Assembly (NCBI GenBank): GCA_011316305.1
Contig: SAUG01000071.1
Span: 62,001 to 126,000, forward strand
DNA from: Rusavskia elegans
Taxonomy: Eukaryota > Ascomycota > Lecanoromycetes > Teloschistales > Teloschistaceae
DNA: 64,000 bases
Direction of reading: 5' to 3'
Below are positions 25,190 through 37,657 of this stretch, in pieces. Every line of letters begins with the position of its first letter. Position 1 is the stretch's first letter. A program made the translations under genes and the position numbers. The notes under the pieces were generated by a model that made no database searches, was not told the DNA's origin, and saw only the letters and a program-made list of their open reading frames with translations.

Positions 25190-28100
25190 ATAGACCGAAA
25201 AGTATATATTAATGAATATAATATCGATTACCGCCGTATATACGAAATCTAATAATAATATTACTCTATAGACGGAAGCTATCGATATCGCTATATATAC
25301 GAAAGCCGATAGTAAAGATTAAAATAATAAAAATCTATAAAAAACTAATCTATCGATTCTAGAATCTATATATAAAGTGATCGAAGCTAATAATATAAAA
25401 TCAACGGTTTTTTTACTACTATTTAAAGATACCGATTATATAATCAAATTAGATAGACGAGATCTACTATATAACCTAATCTATAGCCTATTTATACGCG
25501 AGCTCGACGAGTTCTATAATTATCTAGATAGTATTTTAAAGAAAAGCTAAATTTGCTATTTAATATTTTTTATAAAAGTTCTGATTTCTTTTATATTAAA
25601 AAATTATAGTAATCTTTATATATATATCGACTATAGGAAATTTAATAAAATAATAATTAAAAACTGTTATCTTTTATTTTTTTTCCCTAAAATTCTAGAT
25701 CGATTATTAAAAGTAAAGTATATTTCTGAATATAATATTAAAAATATCTACTAATAAATCCGAATCAAAAATAAAGATAAATAAAAAATTATATTTTATA
25801 TAAAATATAGATATTTTAAATATTTTAATATACTTTTCGGTTTTACTATAAAATCTATAATATTCTAGGCCTATATTAACCGATGATTAAAAGATTTAAT
25901 TAATTTATACTATATAGTTTATTTAGTTAATATTCTAATTTTTTTTAATTCGGAAAAAAAATATTAAAATTATATTCGATTAATCGTTTAAAGATTTCGT
26001 AATATATAGTTATATTTTAACTTTGAAAATATACTTTTAATTTTAATAATATACAATTTTTGGATTTTATTATATCTATATAAAATATATCGATAGACCT
26101 GGAATAAATAGTAGTTATTAAAAAATAACCAGTTCTAAAAATTTAAAAAAAAAAAGATATAGATTTTTATAAAATTTATAAACTTCTACCGGCGTTTTAT
26201 TTACTAGTATTTTTCGATTATAGCGTTTTTAATAAATTTATTTATAGAAAATATTGGTAAAAAGAAATCGTATCCGTTTTATTAGATTATTATAATCTAA
26301 ATAACCATTTAGAAATTAAAATATACTTTTAATACAGCCGAAATATTATAGTATTTTAATCTAAAAAAAATCCTATATTAAAACTAATATTTCTAGAATC
26401 GAATTGACTAAAATTATATTTTAATCTAATAAAAGTAGTTACTAACGTCTAGTTATATTCTAATCGAGGAAAATAATTTCTATCGAATATAATTACGAAA
26501 TATATAATATCGAATTATTTATAATTATTAAAGTCATCGAATAATAGAAATATTATTTTAAGCACGCGAAATATATAATAAAGGTCTGGATAGATTATAA
26601 TAATTTCCGGAATTTTATAAAAATTAAGAAATTTAATATTCGATAATATTACTAGATTATTAAATTAGCTACTAAAGATTTCGATATCTTCTATTATTTA
26701 AAAAAAAACGAATCTAGCTAATTCACCGTCAAAAAAACCGGATTATAATAATATTAAACTTTAAATCTAGATGATATTATCAATATTTTAGTAGAAACTT
26801 AATTTATATAAATAAAATCTCGGTACTAAATCGTCTTTATTATAAACGATTCGAATTAACTACGCTTTACGCGGCTATATAATAGAAAGGTTTAAAAAAC
26901 CTTTTATAAAATCTAAAAACTCTAAAAGTAATAGAATTAACTTTCTATTACTAATAAAAGGACGCGATATCTTTTATATATCGAAATTACTTTCGGGTAT
27001 ATTAGATCGACGACGCGGTAGTAAAAGATTAGCGACGATTATCTCTAATAAAAAATACGATAACGAAATAAATTCTATTATTAGATATATATACTATAAC
27101 CTAGATATCCTATATTATATAACGCGAAAGGTTACTATTAATAAAATAGTTTATAGTAAAATAACTTTTAGTATATATAATATATTTATCTAACTTTAAA
27201 ATCGAGACGACGATATATAGAAACGTATATAGACTATTTAATATAAATAAAAAAAAGCCGGACTATAGAATATAGAAGTAAAAATTGGTTTTTTTTTTTT
27301 ATAAAAAGTCTTTATATATATCTAAAGACGAGATACTTTATATAGAACTTTTGGTAAAATATAATAACGATTATAAAGGTAAATATTATAGATATAAATA
27401 GATAACATCGTTTATTCGGCGTAGCTATAGCTAGCCGAAGTTATTTAAATATATTAAAAGAATATATAGAAACGTATAATATCTATTAATAAAATAATAT
27501 CGATAAATATAAGCCGTATAGAAAGTTTTAAAATCTTCTATATTCTATATAACTGTAGAAAAAAATAGCGATAGACTTTATTACTGGATTATTATTTATT
27601 TAATATAGTCGAAACGTAGTAGATTTAATGTTAATAGCTATCGATCGATTGATTAAAATTGCGAAATATATTTTATATTATAGAATAATTAATACGAAAG
27701 ATTATATAAAATCTATTATTAATAAATTTCAGTATAAAAAACTTATTTCTAATAGAATAATTAGTAATTGAAGCTCGCTATTTACGAGCGAGTTCTAGTC
27801 GGAAGTCTATTATTATCTAAAAATTTAACGTTAATTAGATACTACGTTCTATATTTAAATAAATAGATGGATTCAACGATAGAATTAATTATTAGAATAT
27901 TATATAAAAGTATATATTTATAAAAAATAAAAACTGGATTAAATTTTTACTTTTAACTAAATTCGCCTATAATTATAGCGGATATTGCGTTATAAAAATA
28001 TTCTCTTCTAAAACGTCTATATATTATAGCTCGGATATAATATTTAAAAACGTTAAAAATAACGCTATAAAGAGAGAGAAAGTAAATATAAAGTTATAAA

Positions 28101-28640
28101 TTGATAAAAAATAAAGGAATTAATATATATAAATTAAAATAAAATATAAATAAATTATACTAAATACTATAATAAAAAATATTAACCGAAAGAATATAAA
28201 GTTAATAATTTAGTACTATTATTTATAAAGAAACCAAAATTTAAATAATCGAAAAAATTATTTTTAAATTCGTCGATTTATATCGGATTTCGAAATATAT
28301 AGAATTTTAAATTTATTAGTTAATTTTCTTAATTAAATCGAAGATCTATAATATTTTTTATATATTTTTATTAGAAAACTTTTTTTATAGTTAAAACAGC
28401 CAACTAATAGAATATCTATTACTGGATTTTATTAATAACAAAAAAATAAAAAGTAGAAGCTATTTTAGATAAAAGATTTACGAAATCTAAAAAAAACAAG
28501 GAACTAAAAACAAAATATATAATTAAATAAACTAGATAATTAAAAAAGTATAATTTCTAGTAGCTATAAAAAAATCTAAAAAATATTTAAAAATTTATCG
28601 AACTATATAATTAAAATAACCTTATAATAAATAAAAGGAA
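25190..28640 (+). pseudogene. H1 pol pseudogene (RT, RNase H, integrase, chromodomain)
   Basis: Plus-strand RT at about 25440-26330, with IDYRKFNK, FNILFGFTIKS and IVYLVNILIFF (YLDD-type box altered). RNase H occupies about 26400-27000. Integrase lies at about 27320-28050, with its zinc-binding part first and then IDFITGLL and DLMLIAIDRL. A chromodomain-like tail at about 28440-28620 includes a degraded LVKWKGY/W-type pattern. Stops are mainly TAG/TAA from RIP. Confidence 0.85.
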
Positions 28641-28859
28641 ACTAGAACGTAGTAAAAAATTTTTAACGGAAATTATCTATAATTATAAAAGTTAGACGTC
28701 TATGGAATATATATATAATATTTATCTAAAATTAGATTTTTATAGTAAATAGAATTTATTTAAAATATTTCAAAGAGCCTATAGTATTTAGATTTTTATT
28801 TATTATAATACGGGTCGTATATTCTCGCCTTTAAATGTTTATATCGATATAATCGATTT

Positions 28860-29800
28860 AGTCTTATAGTAAATTTCTATTTCGGGCTATCTTTCTAATC
28901 TATAATAGATAGGGGAAATAATAGAGAAAAAGTAATCGCTTTTAATACTATTAAAAAGACGGTCTATAGAAATTTATAAACCGAATCGAAGATATTAAAA
29001 GATATTAGAATACTTATCGATAAAATCGCCTAAAAGGCTAAAATATCGATAGTTTTTATTTCTAGAAGTTAGAGTCCGGATATTTTCGATACCCTTAAAA
29101 CTATACGCGAAAAGATTAATAGGAACTAAAAAAGAACCATAAAAAATAAAATCTCTAGCTTTTTCTTTACTATACGCGAGAGAATTATTAAAAATTAAAA
29201 AAGAGCTATAGGAAATAAGATTTCTACTTTTTCTTTTATTATATACGGAAGAGTAATTTAATATAGTTTATCGTCGTCGTTAAATATACCGCCGAAGGGT
29301 ATAAAGTCCTATACTATAGAAATTAACGCTGTTTTAAATAGAAATCGACCGATAGATAGTAGAGGTATTATAACGAGATTTCGATTAACGGCGTATTCTA
29401 TACGATTATTAACGTAGAATATCGAACTATAGAGGTTCGAATCTAGAGGGATTTATCTACGGCGTCGTAGACGATACGAGAAAAAGATATATAGTATTTA
29501 TACTACTCTATAATCGAAAGTACTATATTTCGAAAAATATAATCTAATTCTATAATAATATATTAGCGATTTGCTATATTTTTAAGAAAATTATAAATTA
29601 TATTTAAAGCGTCCAAACCTACTACCGTTAAATAAAATATAGTTATTGATATCGGAGCCGTTACTAGAAAACTAGTAGTATTTCCCCCGAAAAAATAAAA
29701 TATAGATACCGCTAGCGGGACAGAGCTTTTATAATAAAAGCGAGAAATAAATAGAGACGATAATAGTAAAATAAAATTATATAAAAAGCCGTTAGAATTT
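28860..29800 (+). pseudogene. Conserved ORF-like segment downstream of H pol
   Basis: A plus-strand frame readable through RIP stops, present in both H1 and H2 (about 39180-40130), so it belongs to the element. Recurring motifs include repeated IRE(K/R)I-type helices and PPKGIKSY. I do not recognise the product. Possibilities are a displaced gag or an accessory frame. Confidence 0.4.
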
Positions 29801-29856
29801 AAATTTTCGAAATTTCGTTTCTAAAAAAATCTATTTGATTTATATAGCAACGTTTT

Positions 29857-30311
29857 TAGATTGGCCGTCAGATCGAATTTCGAACCCGAATTAGTTAATC
29901 CGATCCGACCCGAATCGAACTAAGTTAAAGTCTAATCCGATCCGGCTAGATTTTAAATCTAAATTAACTAATTTGATTCGATCCGAAGAAATAATAAATA
30001 CTAGTATAAAAGTATAAAGCTAGTATAACTTTTATACGAATTTACTAAAGAAATTCTAATTAATTAACTACGCTAGCTAGAAAGTCTGTAGTAAAACTAA
30101 ATATATTACCTAGATATATTATTTTTACTATAATATTCAAATAATAATATTTTAAATATATAGTATAATCGGATCGAGTCCGGGTCGGATTATTAAATAA
30201 CTCGACCCGGATTCGATTTACTAAAACTCGGATCGGATCCGGGTCGGATTATTAAAATCGGGTCGAATATTCGACGGTTCGATAGAAATCCGATCCGAAT
30301 AGGCCAGTTTA
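29857..30311. mobile_element. hAT-type MITE 1 in H1
   Basis: About 455 bp with terminal inverted repeats (tagattggcc... and ...ggccagttta, RIPed forms of CAGACTGGCC). The 8-bp TSD is aacgtttt (29849-29856) and aatatttt (30312-30319); the two differ only by C/T and G/A. Many subterminal motifs of the type ccgatccgacccg are present. It has no coding capacity. Confidence 0.88.
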
Positions 30312-31099
30312 AATATTTTTTCGAATTAAACTTTCATTAGCGTATTTATAGATTTCTAGTTTCTAAATTATTAAATTTAAGGATTCTATAAAATATTTAA
30401 AAGAGTCGGATTTTCGTATAAAAGTATAAAATATTATATTAAAATAAAACCTATATTTTAAAAGGTTAGTAACGTCTAAAATAAACTTTTTTATAATTTT
30501 ACGGTCGTTTAAAAAGAGTTTTTTACTATTTTATACTATAAAACGATACGCGTTAATTAACTATCTAACAGCCGAGTCGAAGATATAAAAAAGCTATTAT
30601 AGTTAGTTTTAAACTAATAGAATAGAAGAAACTATACTATTTTATAATTAATAATATTTTTTCTACCTTTCCGATACTTAGCGTAGATATTAGTAAAATA
30701 TTCCTTTAAATATTCGAAGACTGGATTTAAACAATTTATATTATCTTTATTACTAGTTCTTTAATAGAGGTTTCTAATATAGAATAGATAAGATATATCT
30801 TTATATATAAAAGCAAAAAACTCGTATAAACGAAAAAAAACTATTCGAATAAATAAAATATAGAGAATCAGAAATTCTACTAAATAAAATATTATTATAT
30901 CGTCGTTAGCGTATCGGAATTGTATCGTTCCGAATGTTTATTTACTATTTAAAATCTTCGAATATTTATATTAGATTCAAGTTCGATTATAGTTATTAAA
31001 GTTTTTATCGAAGATAAATTATAATCGCAATATATATAGACTCGCGAATATAATATATACTTGTAGATATAATATATTCTTTTAAAGATATATATTAAA

Positions 31100-31655
31100 A
31101 TTTAATTATATAATTTATTTAACGGTATTATAATATCGTTAATTATTAGTTTTAATTATAATTATAATCTTTCCTCTAAATAGAAAATCTAGATTCGATT
31201 TCTAGTACGCTATCTTTTTTTAATTTAATACTACTATATATTTATATAACTAATATATAATTTTATTCCAAATGTAATAAAATATAATAATAGCTAAAAA
31301 GTTACTCTTTTTTTTATCTTTTTTAATCCGTATAGATAACTATATAGTTAACAGATTTATTTAATAAAAACGATGAAAAATATAGATAGATATAGTATAA
31401 TATCCGAAACGATATCGCTAAAAGAAAAGTAATTATAAACGTTAAACGTATTATATAAACTCTAGAAATATAATTAGGACGTTTAGAAATAAAACTTGCC
31501 GTCTAGTCGCTAGAGCGTCGCTAGCGTATCGGATTTTAATCTTTTTCCGCTTTTTTCTTTCCTTTATTACTAGACTATATTCCAGTCTTTTTAGAATATA
31601 AATTAATTCTATAATATATCTTTCGTCTGATCTGCAATCGTATACTGTTCCAGAA
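31100..31655 (+). repeat. H-associated terminal repeat, also at 53.0-53.47 kb
   Basis: Homologous to about 53000-53470, for example cgccgtctagtcgcta and the block ending in aatcgtatactgttcc. It lies at the 3' end of H1 and may contain an LTR, but no matching 5' copy was found in the window, so its role is unproven. Confidence 0.55.
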
Positions 31656-31920
31656 ATACCATCTATTTAATAAAGTTATAATATATATCCGAAGATAAAA
31701 TACTATATATAAAGTTCCTGGTAAAATATTATAATAATTCTATCACTAGATATTATAGATATTAGTAATTTTTATCGTTTATTCGTTATAACTATAGCTA
31801 GCCGAAATTATCTAATTATATTAGAAAATATATAAAAATGTATAAAATTTATTAATAAATCAAAGTTTTTAGATATAAACCGTATTAGAGAAATTTTAAA
31901 ATCTTCTATATTCTATACGC
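31656..31920 (+). pseudogene. H2 integrase zinc-binding fragment
   Basis: Matches 27320-27545 of H1, the amino-terminal zinc-binding part of integrase. The rest of H2 integrase resumes at 37658, after the hAT element. H2 is therefore 5'-truncated at its junction with H1. Confidence 0.75.
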
Positions 31921-31954
31921 CGTATAGAAAGTATTGGATTCTACTTTCGACCAA

Positions 31955-33850
31955 AACGCTTGGAATAAATATCTATATAAAACTTTCTTAGATTTAAATC
32001 TATCAGTCCGGACTATTAAAAACGAAAGTTTTAGAAAATTACTAAAAATACTATATCTAGATATATAGCTATTTAATCGTATAAAATTTATAACGATAAT
32101 TTTTAATAAAAATAAAACTGTCCGCGATAGAATTAAATCTAATTTAAAAACCGTAGAATATATTTTACTTATATTAGATTTCTGATTTAGTCTATAGAAA
32201 ATAGTATATTTAGAAGAATTGGTATATTAGATTAATATATAGTTTTAACTTTAGAAGTATCTATATAGATTTATACCTCTATATATAAATTACTTCGGTC
32301 GTTTATATTATATTACTACAAACTAATTACGTTTTTAGAAATTTTCTAGTTTAAATAGCAGCTTTTAGATATTATTACCGATAATACTAGCTCTAATTCT
32401 ACGTAAAAAAAAGAGTTTAAAAAAGCTTTTAATCGATTTAATAGTCGATAGAATCGACGATAACACTCGCTACTTTACCTAGTTTATATAGTTAATCTAA
32501 TAGCCTAAAACTTTATTACAACTATTAGATTATAAATATTTAACGATAACTTTATCTATTAGCTCGTTAATAAATAAATTACGGCTATTAGAACCGGCCA
32601 ATCGAACGTCGTAGAAAAGGTAATATAAATAAATGATATAAATTAAATAATCTTTATATTAATAATATTTTTAAGCTCGCGCTATTATAGTCTATTCCGA
32701 TACTTTTCTTTAATATAAACTTCGCTTTAAAGAATTTTAGAATAGGGCAGATTCTAATTCCTATACTAGGAACTTTATTTAAAGTATTCGTATTTAATAG
32801 AATTCGATCTATTTTATAATTTATAGGGTATATCTACTTTGCTAAACTATTAACGAATTCTTCGAAGAAAATTCGCGAGATCTATAAATATAAAGGATTA
32901 CCATTAATATAGATAAATAGTAATCCCTTTTCCTTATAGATAGTATACTGCAACCGTTCTATAAAATTACTTTAATAGTTTCGCGAACTACCAGCGTTAG
33001 AGTTTATCTAGTATACCGACTTTATAGTACGTTTTATAATTATTTTACTAAAATATAGAAAGTTATAGAAATTTCGAACTATTTTTAAAAGGCGATAGTA
33101 CTAATAGTTTACGAAAAAACTTTTACTAAATTTATTAAATATTATTTTCGTACTAAAAATAAAGAAAACTAATATATAACTTTACGAATATTTTTAATTC
33201 TATAGTAAAATTTAACCTTTATCGAGACTAGAATATAATTAAATAGGAAGCAAATATAGAAAAATATTTAGAATATAAAGATAAATATCGGAACGAGTTT
33301 AAAAAGTATTTTAATAAATACTATAGAGTCTCTATTAATCTACTAAAGTATAAAACCTGCTATAGATAAAAAAATAAGATAATATATAATAGTAATATAT
33401 TATAAATCTACTAACTAGTTAACAGCCTGCTATAGCTATTTTAAATAGTTTTCTTTAATAGTCCTAGCGTTTTTAAATATCTATTTCCGAAGCTAATCGA
33501 TACCTTCGCGCTAATATTATCGAAGATAATCCAAACTAGATATTTTAGAAAAATAATACTTTAAACTTTTTAAAATTAGTATAGATAGCTCGCGATATTC
33601 TTTTCTATCTAATATTTTCGGTCGTTATTAAAAAGACTTTTAGTTTCGTTAGAAGAATTTATCGATAGGATCGAATTTAAATAAATTTATAGTATATAGA
33701 ATAGATAATAATAATTAAGTAATATAATCGTACTATAGATTTAGATTCCGATAAAATATTAAAGGAGCTATAGGATATATTTAATTGAGTAAAAATAGAA
33801 AATAATACTATATTTCTAGAAAGAAATCTATTTAAAAAAGATTTTAAAAA
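31955..33850 (+). pseudogene. hAT transposase pseudogene
   Basis: Two plus-strand frames give hAT landmarks. The segment around 32155-32230 reads EYILLILDF*FSL and corresponds to the first catalytic Asp (LDCW(T/S)S type). Around 32360-32400 is DIITDNTSSNS, the TDNA(S/A)NN motif. At about 33560-33680 lies the hATC dimerisation domain, with IARDIL...FSVVIKKTFSFVRRIYR. Frames shift at least once, and Gln/Trp codons are stops. No BED zinc finger was found upstream. Confidence 0.85.
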
Positions 33851-34282
33851 TATATTAGATAGATTAATTTAATATACTTTTTATTGAATATTTTTATAAT
33901 AATATAAATAGGTAATATATTTTTTTTAGACTTTTATTTTTTAATTTTTATAATTAGTTAAATAGTTTAATATTTCTTTCTATATCTTTATCTTTATTTT
34001 TTTCTATATTTTTATTATTATCCGCCTCAGTTTCTTTTTCTATATCTTTATTCTAACTATTAAAATTATTACTTCTAGCTAAATTTTTATTATTTCTAAA
34101 TTTAGTATTATTTTATATAGAAAAATATCTTCCTACTATCTAATTTTTTTTATTAATTTTAATAATATTATCGCTATTTTTATCTTCTTTTCTATAAAGA
34201 AATTTAATATATTTATTAATCGTATTTCTACTATAATTAAATTCTTTAGTAAACGCTATCTATTTTTCTAGAGGATCTAGAA

Positions 34283-34748
34283 TAGATTAGCTACTTCGGG
34301 TCGGATTTCCGTCGAATTATCGGATCCGACTCGATTTTTTAGTAAATCGAACCGGTTCGACCCGCTAAGCGGTCGGGTCCGGATCGAACCCGAGTATCCG
34401 ATAGAAACTCGCTAGACCTTTTTATTTAATTAATTAATAATAAAATATTATATTTTATAAATTAATTACTTATATATTAAAGTAATATAATTAGATAATT
34501 TAATTAATCTAACTAGAATCCTTTTAGCTAGCGTAGTTAATTAATTAGAATTTTTTTAGTAAATTAGTATAAAAGTTATACTAGCTTTATACTTTTATAC
34601 TAGAGTTTAGTAGTTTTAACGGATCGGATCTGGTTAACTAATCCGAGTTTAAAATCTGGTTAGATCGAGTTATATTTTAGTCTAACCCGATTCGGATCGG
34701 GTCGGATTAGCTAACCTAGATTCGAAACCCGATTCGACGGCCAGTCTA
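34283..34748. mobile_element. hAT-type MITE 2 nested in G1
   Basis: 466 bp, termini tagattagct and ggccagtcta, TSD atctagaa (34275-34282) and gtctagaa (34749-34756). The equivalent place in G2 (about 58668-58685) is uninterrupted. Subterminal sequence matches the other MITEs. Confidence 0.9.
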
Positions 34749-35220
34749 GTCTAGAATTCTAGCGGACTAAAGTTTTTAGAAGCCAAAATAATAGATTATT
34801 CGTTATTAGATAAAAATTAACGATTAGAGCTATATACTTTGTTAAAACTATTCCATTCGAACTATTAATAGCGATATTAGATTAGAAAAAATATTAGAAA
34901 TAAATATTCCTATATTAGATAGCTCTATTTATACTCGATATATTTTTTTATTATATTATTTTATTTTATTTCTATTTTATCTATTTAATAGTTATCGCTT
35001 TTTCAATATTTTTTATAAAGATTTTAGTATATAGATTATTTTTATAGTATAATAAAATATATAAATTAGTATTTAATATAGTATATATTCCTTTAATATA
35101 TTACTATAGATTCCTTTTCCGATTGTATAATCTTTTTTCTATTTTCTAGTATTTTATACTAATATAGTCTTTATTCCTATATCTATATTTTTTTAAAATT
35201 TTTAAAATATTTATATATTA

Positions 35221-36189
35221 TTTAATTATTTGTTTTGGCTTTAGTATCCGGTAAACCAGTGGTTCGATAAGTAAATTAAGCGTTGGTATATCAGCATTAA
35301 ATTTACGGTAGCAGAATTTATACTCTAGTTTAGATAATATAAATAACGATTCTATAGATTTTTATTTTAAATTTATTTAGTAATATAACGTATCCTTCTA
35401 TCGATAATTTAATATAGAAATTCTTATAGATAAGTATACCTCGTAGTTATCGCTTTTTCTTCTTTTACCAGTAATATAAGCCTTTCGCAAATACTATAAT
35501 TTACTACAACCTTTTATATATATATATACTCCCGTAACAGCTATACTATAGCTAATCCTGGCAGTAGTATCTTTCTATATCTAGAATAACTATATCTACC
35601 CGCGCGGTCGTCGACTATTTCGTTATAACTAGAGTAACCTATTCCGACTTCGATAAAGATCTCCTCTTTACCGCCTTTAAAACGCGCTATCCGACCTTTC
35701 TACCTCCTTTTAACCTAATCGACCGGATAAAGCTTCTAGCTATAGTAGCTAGCGTACTAGTAGACGACCCTATAGCTAGTAACCTTCTTAAAGCTATACG
35801 GGCTAAAGAGTACTTTAATAGTTTAACGGAGCGTTTAGGTACAGGTTATATAATAAATATAGCCGAGGCGACAGATATAGATAATTACTTCGCAGTATAG
35901 TAGATAGATTTAGCAAAAATATTGGAAGCTAATAATTATATATAACGTCGAGGAAAAACTAGATATATAGTATTTAAATATAGTAGAAGATTCGTAATCG
36001 AGTAAAAAAGTAAATAGTTAAATAGAAGTAATTGACTGCGCTATAAACCTTGCCTGACGAATATACCTTTAGCTGTAAAAATTTCTTTGCACGTAAAATA
36101 CAATAATCGTTGCCGTATATAACGTTGATGGAATATATATATATATATAAAAATTCAATATAATTCCAGATAAAAGCCTTTCAAAAGGG
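35221..36189 (+). mobile_element. Repeat E, copy 1 (969 bp, 12-bp TSD)
   Basis: Starts tttaattatttg and ends ttcaaaaggg. It is flanked by perfect 12-bp duplications atttatatatta (35209-35220 and 36190-36201). G2 has the empty site near 59140. The termini are not inverted repeats. A plus-strand frame at about 35600-36050 is shared with copies 2 and 3, with motifs AFKTRYPTFL, FNLIDR and AKEYFNSL. The function is not recognised. A short AT-dinucleotide run precedes the right end. Confidence 0.82.
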
Positions 36190-37657
36190 ATTTATATATT
36201 ATAATATAGTCCGTATTCTTTTTTTTACAGAATTTATATTTAATATTAAACTACTATTTACCGCGTTTATAGTAAACAACTAATTTAGATTTTATAGATA
36301 ATAGTTTTTAATTAGATATCGTAAATAGTATACTAAATAATATAATAGATTAATGTAATTAGTAGCTATAGAAATATTGAAGAACTTTATATTTTATAGT
36401 AATAGAATACGCTAGAAGTTTATAGAAATATATGGGTTCGTTTAGAATTCTAACCTTCTAGCTATAATATAGCCGACGATTATCTAAATAATCTTGTCTT
36501 ACTTCTAGTTTTCTATTCTTTAATAATAAACTACTATAATAAAATACTCACTTACTATATACTATTTCGTATTATACTTTATTCTATTATTAGTTTTTCG
36601 TTCTTTTTATTTATTACAGCGTTATATATAGTATATATAAATCTAAATAGAAATAACTTATTAAAGTAATATAAATAATCGTATAATAACGCTAAAACTA
36701 TTTTAGATAAATAATTAATTCCGTCCTATAAAAATATAGCGAAGATCTAAAAAAATAGAATCGGAAAAAATAATAGAAAAAATAAAAAAAAATTTTATAA
36801 TATTATAGTACCGATAATATTTTAAAATAATATATTTTAACTAGTCTAGTTAATAAACTATTAAAAGAAATAAAAATAGAAGCCTAGAGCCACTACTTTT
36901 CGAGAAATCTATAGATATTAGAAAAGCTTCGAACCTTTTATTTCTAAAATACTTTTTACTAGATTATATCGCGAAATTTCTACCGATATCGCTACTATAA
37001 ATATAAATAGAAAAATCGAAATAATATAAAGAATAATATTAGTAGTTCTATAGAATATAATAGAAGGATATATAACTATTTTTCTAAAAAATAAATTTAT
37101 TATATTACTATATTAATATATATATCCGACTATATTTATTCTTTTTAGATTATTAACTAGCTATAATCTATACTAATTATATTACTATTTAGTTAAAGTA
37201 CGTCTAGTTTATTAATTAGTTAATATAAAATCTAGAGATACAGCCGGGAATATAATAATAGCTAGTTAATAATAAATTCTAAAAAATTAAAATCTCTAAA
37301 AAGAAAAGATATATCTAAAGAATTATTTAAAGAAAAATAATAGTAATTATATAATATCGGTATATAAACTAATATTTATAGATAACTGATATATAAACTA
37401 GTATTAAATAAAATATATTACTATTTTATTTTTTCTATAATTATTATTATATTTAACTATTAAATATATTTATAAAATCGATTGTATCGGATCTTCGGAT
37501 CGGATTTTTAGATTAAAATTTATAATTCGATTCGAAAATCGGATTAGAATCTATAATCCGACCCGATCGTTTAGCAGGTCGAATTCGGATCGGATTACTA
37601 AAATCGGATCGGGTATCCGACGATTCGATAGAAATCCGACCCGTATCGACCAGTCTA

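Larger units (their letters stand above)
24753..31655 (+). mobile_element. Gypsy element H1 (chromodomain type)
   Basis: Plus-strand Ty3/Gypsy element adjoining C3. It holds RT, RNase H, integrase and a probable chromodomain, then about 3 kb of further sequence shared with H2 (37658-41160). The 5' side is short: only about 700 bp precede the RT, so gag appears missing or truncated, and no left LTR was found. A hAT-type MITE sits at 29857-30311. Confidence 0.82.
31921..37657 (+). mobile_element. hAT element G1, large copy with transposase
   Basis: A 5.7-kb insertion between the two parts of the H2 integrase. The right terminus (…gaccagtcta, 37648-37657) matches the MITE termini, and the following ctatacgg resembles ctatacgc at 31913-31920, an imperfect TSD. 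The left terminus is not recognisable, and the transposase seems to lack its amino-terminal BED-type region, so the left end is probably damaged. The body from about 33860 is shared with G2 (58052-60583). MITE 2 and repeat E1 are nested in it. Confidence 0.75.

Noticed and set aside
36138..36155. AT dinucleotide microsatellite as an independent feature
   Set aside because: It is a conserved part of repeat E, present in all three copies near the right end.
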